DNA from: Fusobacterium_C necrophorum
GTDB taxonomy: Bacteria > Fusobacteriota > Fusobacteriia > Fusobacteriales > Fusobacteriaceae
Length of the DNA stretch: 27,675 nucleotides
Strand: one strand, 5' to 3'
NCBI RefSeq assembly: GCF_900104395.1
Contig: NZ_FMXX01000037.1
The notes under the pieces were generated by a model that had not been told where the DNA came from, did not search any database, and saw only the letters and a program-made list of their open reading frames with translations. Positions within the stretch are counted from its first letter, which is position 1, and each line of letters starts with the position of its first letter. The position numbers were made by a program, and so were the translations under genes. Below are positions 23,714 through 27,675 of this stretch, piece after piece.

Positions 23714-24846
23714 AAATCCTCACTTTCATACACTTTCTTCATCATTCTTTCTATTCTTTTTCTATCATATTGAACACTATCTTTTTTTGCCTGTTCGGAT
23801 ATTTTTTTTCTAAGCAGAGGATTTTCCATTAGTTCTACTATTTTTAAAGAATATTCCTCTATCTTGTTTTCTACTAAAAAACCATTTCTTCCATTTTGAA
23901 TCAAATCTCTATTCCCCCTAATATTAGAAGCAATAATGGGTAGTCCTGCTGCCATCGCTTCCATCAATGCAACAGGTAAGCCTTCCTGTATAGAAGGGAA
24001 GAGATAAATATCCGAAATAGAAAGAAGTTCTTCAATATCAGTACGATATCCTAAAAAATGTACTTGTTTCTCCAACTTCAATTCTTTCACCGAATTATAT
24101 AAAGAATCTTTTAAGTCTCCTTGACCTATAATCATATAATGGATATTTTTATTGTTTAACTTAAACAGTGTTTGAAGAATGATTTTATGATTTTTTCTTG
24201 CTATTAACTCACCTATAGAACAAAGTATAATGTCTGTTGTATGAAAAGTCATCTCTTTTCTTTTTTCTTCTTTCACATCTTTGGATACTTGATACTTTCT
24301 CGTATCTATTCCTATTCCGGGAATATACATTAACTTTTTCATAAAAAAAGATTGAGCATTTTCATAGTCTTCATAATTTAACGTAATCAGGACATCGGTA
24401 TAATAAGATAATATTTTTTCAGTCAGATAATATATCCACCAAGTTTTCCAAGAGGCTCCTTGATAAAAATGGAATCCATGAGCTGTATAAACCATTTTTA
24501 TATTTTCCTTTCTGGAAGCTATTCTTGAAATCACTCCTCCAATGGGAGAGTGACAATGAACTAAGCTATAGTTTTCTTTATTTAGTAAATTTTTAATCCT
24601 TCGATAAGCCCCAAAATTCTGGATTTTAAAGGGGTTCCTTAAAAATTCAACTTGATGAAATTTGATATGGAGTCTATCCAGTGTCTTTTTCAAATATTCT
24701 ATTTGATCAAAGGAACAAGTGTTTCCTTCTTCAAAATTACATGCCACTTCCACCGTATATCCTAATTCCTGTAAAAGTGTTATGTTATCGATATTAAATT
24801 GCAATATCATGGAAGCGGTAGAAGCTACTATCAGTGCCTTCTTCAT
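23710..24846 (-). CDS. Glycosyltransferase family 4 (EpsD/CapM-like)
   Basis: A 378-residue GT-B enzyme. The N-terminal ALIVASTASMILQFN, VHCHSPIGGVISRIA (96-110) and TAHGFHFYQGASWKTWWIYY (121-140) closely follow EpsD-type capsule glycosyltransferases. The C-terminal nucleotide-binding region contains LCSIGELIARKNH, IIGQGDLKD and the EGLPVALMEAMAAGLPIIA motif with the E-x7-E pair. In known EpsD-like systems this enzyme adds the second sugar after the initiating transferase, which fits its place two genes after that gene. It overlaps both neighbours by ATGA (4 bases), indicating tight co-translation. Donor sugar unknown. Confidence 0.9.
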   Translation of the reverse strand: MKKALIVASTASMILQFNIDNITLLQELGYTVEVACNFEEGNTCSFDQIEYLKKTLDRLHIKFHQVEFLRNPFKIQNFGAYRRIKNLLNKENYSLVHCHSPIGGVISRIASRKENIKMVYTAHGFHFYQGASWKTWWIYYLTEKILSYYTDVLITLNYEDYENAQSFFMKKLMYIPGIGIDTRKYQVSKDVKEEKRKEMTFHTTDIILCSIGELIARKNHKIILQTLFKLNNKNIHYMIIGQGDLKDSLYNSVKELKLEKQVHFLGYRTDIEELLSISDIYLFPSIQEGLPVALMEAMAAGLPIIASNIRGNRDLIQNGRNGFLVENKIEEYSLKIVELMENPLLRKKISEQAKKDSVQYDRKRIERMMKKVYESEDL

Positions 24847-25736
24847 TTCTTTTCCTTTTCTAACATTTTTTTGATTCCTTCTTCATAGGATATTTTAGCC
24901 TGATACCCTAATTTTCTTTTAGTATCAGCATTATCAAACTGCAAACTGCCATATAGTCTATTCATAATAGAGGGAAATAATTTCCCTAATATATGGAACA
25001 AAAAGGGAGGAAACGATATATTTACTCTCTTTAGAGCCAAAGCCTTTTTTATCCCTTCTACCATTTCTTGAATGGAAATATTTTTTTCATCTAAAGGTAA
25101 AAAAATTCCCGATTTTTCTTGTTCTATTACAAGTTCTAAACAATATAATAAATTTTGAATAGACACAAGACTTCTCCTATTTTTGGAATAAGAAAAAGGT
25201 AATACCGGAAACTTTTGAATAAGAGAAACCAGTAATTTCATGTTCCCCTTTACTCCGGCTCCATATATCATTGGAGGTCTCAGAATGGATACACAAAAAA
25301 ATTTATCTTCTAAAATTTGTAATCTTCTTTCCGCTTCTAATTTACTTTCCCCGTAAGGATCTCCTGTAACCCGGCATTTATCATTTTCAGTCAACACTCT
25401 GCTATGATTTTTTACTTCTCCATCGTATCCATACACTTTCACGGTACTGAAAAAAATAAAATGTTTTACTTTTGCCCGCTTTGCAAAAATAGCTAATTTT
25501 TCGGTTAATTCTGTATTAACTTTAAAATACTCCTCTCTGGAGATGTTATTATCCTGATATACCAGTGCTGCCAAGTGTATAACTGCGTCCACTTCCTGAA
25601 AATCTAAGTCTTCTATATTTGTATTTTTCAAATTTACAGAAATAATATTATATTTTTTAGAATATTTTTGAATAAAATGTTTTCCAACAAAACCACTGCC
25701 CCCTGTAAGCATAATGACCTTTTTATGTTGATACAT
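24843..25736 (-). CDS. NAD-dependent nucleotide-sugar epimerase/reductase (extended SDR)
   Basis: A 297-residue SDR with TGGSGFVGKHF (11-21), VIHLAALVYQD (52-62), FSTVKVYG (96-103) and an intact catalytic YGESK (Tyr128, Lys132). The following ILRPPMIYGAGVKGNM is typical of the WbpV/WreQ-like group that sits beside an initiating transferase and reduces UDP-4-keto-6-deoxy-GlcNAc (to QuiNAc or FucNAc) or epimerises UDP-HexNAc. The partner 4,6-dehydratase upstream is decayed (26441-27101), so a dehydratase elsewhere would be needed for the first reaction. The ATG shares one base with the stop of the sugar transferase (TAATG). Confidence 0.85.
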   Translation of the reverse strand: MYQHKKVIMLTGGSGFVGKHFIQKYSKKYNIISVNLKNTNIEDLDFQEVDAVIHLAALVYQDNNISREEYFKVNTELTEKLAIFAKRAKVKHFIFFSTVKVYGYDGEVKNHSRVLTENDKCRVTGDPYGESKLEAERRLQILEDKFFCVSILRPPMIYGAGVKGNMKLLVSLIQKFPVLPFSYSKNRRSLVSIQNLLYCLELVIEQEKSGIFLPLDEKNISIQEMVEGIKKALALKRVNISFPPFLFHILGKLFPSIMNRLYGSLQFDNADTKRKLGYQAKISYEEGIKKMLEKEKK

Positions 25737-26416
25737 TAATACTCCTTCCCTACTTTTCGAACAATCTCCTGTTTCTTTTCCAATAATTTCTTATCTTTTA
25801 CAATTCTCTCTTCCGAAATTTTAAAAAACAACTTCAACACTGTTGCCATCATTAAATAAATATCTCCGAAAAATGTTCTATTTCTTATATAGTATAAATT
25901 TAATTCTATTTTATAAGGCAAAATTTGATCTACATAAAATTTTTCAGGATCTCTTACCCTCTCCATTAACCTTTCCTCATCTGAAAACAAAATACTTGCT
26001 GGAGAAGAAACACCGCTTCTTATTTGAAAAATCCCTCTATCTTCTTTAGAATAATAAGAAAGTCTTCTTGGAAGTTCCGGTCTCGGACCGATAAAACTCA
26101 TATCTCCTTTTAATATATTAAACAATTGAGGAAGTTCGTCTATTTTGGTTTTTCTCATGATTTTTCCAATGTAACTAATAGAGTCATGACTTGCATGTAT
26201 TTGAATTCCGATAGCCTGTGCATCAAAATCAACATTCAGACTTCTAAACTTATATATTGTAAAAATTTTTTCATCTTTTGTTAGCCTTTTCTGCAAGAAA
26301 AAAATAGGTCCTCTTGAACTCGTTTTAATACAAACCGCAAAAAATAACATTAATGGTGAGAATATAAAAATCCCTATTAACGAAAATACAATATCTAGTA
26401 CTCGCTTTGTAAACAT
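25736..26416 (-). CDS. Initiating sugar-phosphate transferase (undecaprenyl-phosphate; PglC/WcaJ/EpsL type)
   Basis: A 226-residue intact enzyme. A hydrophobic N-terminal helix (residues about 8-30, ending in CIKTSSRGPIFFLQKR) is followed by the family core: FTIYKFRSL (52-60), IMRKTKIDELPQLFNILKGD and FIGPRPELPRRLSYYS. The 40-residue tail carries a hydrophobic stretch and a lysine-rich end. It transfers a sugar-1-phosphate, usually a HexNAc derivative such as QuiNAc or diNAcBac, to undecaprenyl phosphate on the inner leaflet. AAGGATAGGAAAT precedes the start. It heads the coupled block with the SDR, GT4 and GT2. A degenerate inverted copy lies at 10729-11297. Confidence 0.92.
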   Translation of the reverse strand: MFTKRVLDIVFSLIGIFIFSPLMLFFAVCIKTSSRGPIFFLQKRLTKDEKIFTIYKFRSLNVDFDAQAIGIQIHASHDSISYIGKIMRKTKIDELPQLFNILKGDMSFIGPRPELPRRLSYYSKEDRGIFQIRSGVSSPASILFSDEERLMERVRDPEKFYVDQILPYKIELNLYYIRNRTFFGDIYLMMATVLKLFFKISEERIVKDKKLLEKKQEIVRKVGKEY

Positions 26417-26440
26417 ATTTCCTATCCTTCTAACATAAAA

Positions 26441-27101
26441 TTATACCGACTCTCTATATTCTTTCACAATCTCTTTTACCAATGCTTTCATTCCTATAAC
26501 ATCTTTCTGATAAGCTGCCTTTTCCAATTTGGAATAATAGGAACTGATCTCTTTGTCATTTGCTTCGACATGAGTAATAAATATTTTATTATTTTTCGTC
26601 TTCACTGCCTTGTTCACATCATATAACAATTCCTCATATAATTTTTCTCCAGGACGAAGAGCAATAATATCAATTCCGATTTTCGCTCTGGAAAGTCTAA
26701 TCATATCTTTTTCTAAATCGTAAATTTTAACAGGTTCTCCCATATCCAAAATAAAAATTTCTCCACCTTTTCCAAAAGACCCTGCCTCAATTACTAATTG
26801 AGCTGCCTCTAAAACTGTCATAAAGTAACGATTGACATCCTTATGTGTCACAATTAAGTTTTTTCCCTCCTGAATCAATTGCTTAAAAATAAGAATCACA
26901 GAACTATTACTTCATCAATACGTTTACAAAACGGACAGCACAATATTTTGTAGGTGGATATGTTTTTCCGCATTCTTGTACAATAAGCTCACACATCTTT
27001 TCGTAGCTCCCATAAAGCTGGTTGGATTGACTGCCTTGTTTGTGGATTAAAACCATGTTTTCAACTCTGTATTTTCCGATACATTCTACCACATTTTTTG
27101 T
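26441..27101 (-). pseudogene. Decayed UDP-HexNAc 4,6-dehydratase (WbpM/FlaA1/CapD family), C-terminal part only
   Basis: From about 27101 the frame reads RTKNVVECIGKYRVENMVLI, matching the middle of WbpM-type dehydratases, with everything before it (membrane helices, Rossmann motif, most of the catalytic region) absent. The expected STDKAVNPTNVMGASKRM block appears in a different frame as STNKAVNPTSFMGATKR, so at least two frameshifts bracket it. A further frameshift near 26907 moves the ending into 26899-26441, which is otherwise well preserved (VTHKDVNRYFMTVLEAAQLV, GEIFILDMGEPVKIYDL, ALRPGEKLYEELLYD). No active enzyme can result. Its position between the ligase-family gene and the initiating transferase suggests it once supplied UDP-4-keto-6-deoxy-GlcNAc for this cluster. 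Confidence 0.87.
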
Positions 27102-27111
27102 TCTTCATTCT

Positions 27112-27675
27112 TTACTGTGTCATTATTGGGTGTTGATAGTTTGAGTCTAGATAAGAAAGTGAAATAGAACAAATAAAAAACAATAAAAGCTGACTTTTAT
27201 ACATCATGAGGCTAAAATCTGTAATTCCAGAAAGTTCAAAATTTACTATCAATACAAAAGGAAGTATATATAATTTTTCTCGTGTTTTCCAATACTTCCC
27301 TAAAAGCCAGAAGCATAAATATCCATTCAGAAAAATATAGATAAAAGTCCCAAGTATTCCTAAACTTCTCAATAATTCCAAAATATTATTATGTGCATGA
27401 GGAATTCGAATCAAATCATATTTTTCTAAATATTCTTGCTTTAACAGTTCTACAGTTTCTTTATAACTTCCCAATCCATATCCAATCCATTTTTGACTTT
27501 TCCACTGCTCTATTGCCCCATGATACAATTCAATTCTCGTGTTGGTTGAACTATCTGCTCCTAAAAAAACTAACTGAAATTTTTTAATAATATAATTTTC
27601 TGTATTGTATATAACAAAAAGTAGCAATAACACAATTCCTAAAGAAGTAAAAACTTTCTTCCTATCTGTCTTTTT
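27112..27675 (-). CDS. O-antigen ligase/polymerase family membrane protein (WaaL/Wzy), C-terminal part
   Basis: The frame is open to the right edge of the window, so the N-terminus is missing; 187 residues are visible up to the TAA at 27112-27114. A periplasmic loop with GAIEQWKSQKWIGYGLGSYK, followed by IPHAHNNILELLRSLGILGT with the conserved His-Asn pair, and then two or three hydrophobic segments, is the pattern of the O-antigen ligase domain family. The family holds both WaaL ligases (joining glycan to lipid A core) and Wzy polymerases, and sequence alone does not separate them here. Since the minus cluster shows no other polymerase, either role is possible. The gene ends 11 bases before the dehydratase remnant. 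Confidence 0.82.
   Translation of the reverse strand, partial: KKTDRKKVFTSLGIVLLLLFVIYNTENYIIKKFQLVFLGADSSTNTRIELYHGAIEQWKSQKWIGYGLGSYKETVELLKQEYLEKYDLIRIPHAHNNILELLRSLGILGTFIYIFLNGYLCFWLLGKYWKTREKLYILPFVLIVNFELSGITDFSLMMYKSQLLLFFICSISLSYLDSNYQHPIMTQ

Noticed and set aside
1..27675. CRISPR arrays, tRNA or rRNA genes, toxin-antitoxin or phage-defence systems
   Set aside because: I saw no regularly spaced repeats, no tRNA-like cloverleaf ends, and no defence-type domains; every recognisable gene belongs to glycan synthesis or an insertion sequence.

Overview
This window is a surface-polysaccharide (LPS O-antigen, LOS or capsule) biosynthesis region from a very AT-rich bacterium. A Gram-negative envelope is suggested by two Wzx flippases, an O-antigen ligase/polymerase-family protein, and GT52- and GT12-type LOS glycosyltransferases. 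A Fusobacterium-like host fits the base composition and gene families, but this is inference; no rRNA or other phylogenetic marker is present.

The window holds two convergent gene clusters. The plus-strand cluster (1 to about 10.7 kb) starts inside the 3' end of an initiating sugar-phosphate transferase. It continues with a sugar aminotransferase, two glycosyltransferases, an EpsG/Wzy-like polymerase, a polysaccharide pyruvyl transferase-like protein, an F420-hydrogenase beta-like ferredoxin protein, a Wzx flippase, a UDP-GlcNAc 2-epimerase (wecB), and an acyltransferase-3 gene whose frame is broken exactly at a T10 tract. It ends in a decayed sugar transferase that was cut by an ISL3-like element. 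That element contains a 70-N assembly gap.

The minus-strand cluster runs from 27675 down to 12244. In transcription order it has: an O-antigen ligase/polymerase-family protein (partial); a decayed UDP-HexNAc 4,6-dehydratase; a tightly coupled block of initiating sugar transferase, SDR epimerase/reductase, GT4 and GT2; a 1.2-kb stretch with no intact gene; a cassette of SDR, TIM-barrel isomerase, FAD oxidoreductase and membrane-anchored GT2; a decayed GT2; and a terminal module of capsular-synthesis GT, GT52 sialyltransferase-like protein, Wzx, GT12 CgtA-like GalNAc transferase and a NeuA-like CMP-sialate synthetase.

The most interesting reading is that the terminal minus-strand module (about 12.2-17.2 kb) makes a sialylated, possibly ganglioside-like glycan. 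The genes for activating sialic acid, transferring it, adding beta-1,4-GalNAc and flipping the product are side by side. The second is the SDR/TIM-barrel/FAD-oxidoreductase cassette, which looks like a dedicated sugar-modification pathway that I cannot assign. The region also shows ongoing decay and variation: four broken genes, IS remnants, inverted copies of an initiating transferase, and a homopolymer switch.
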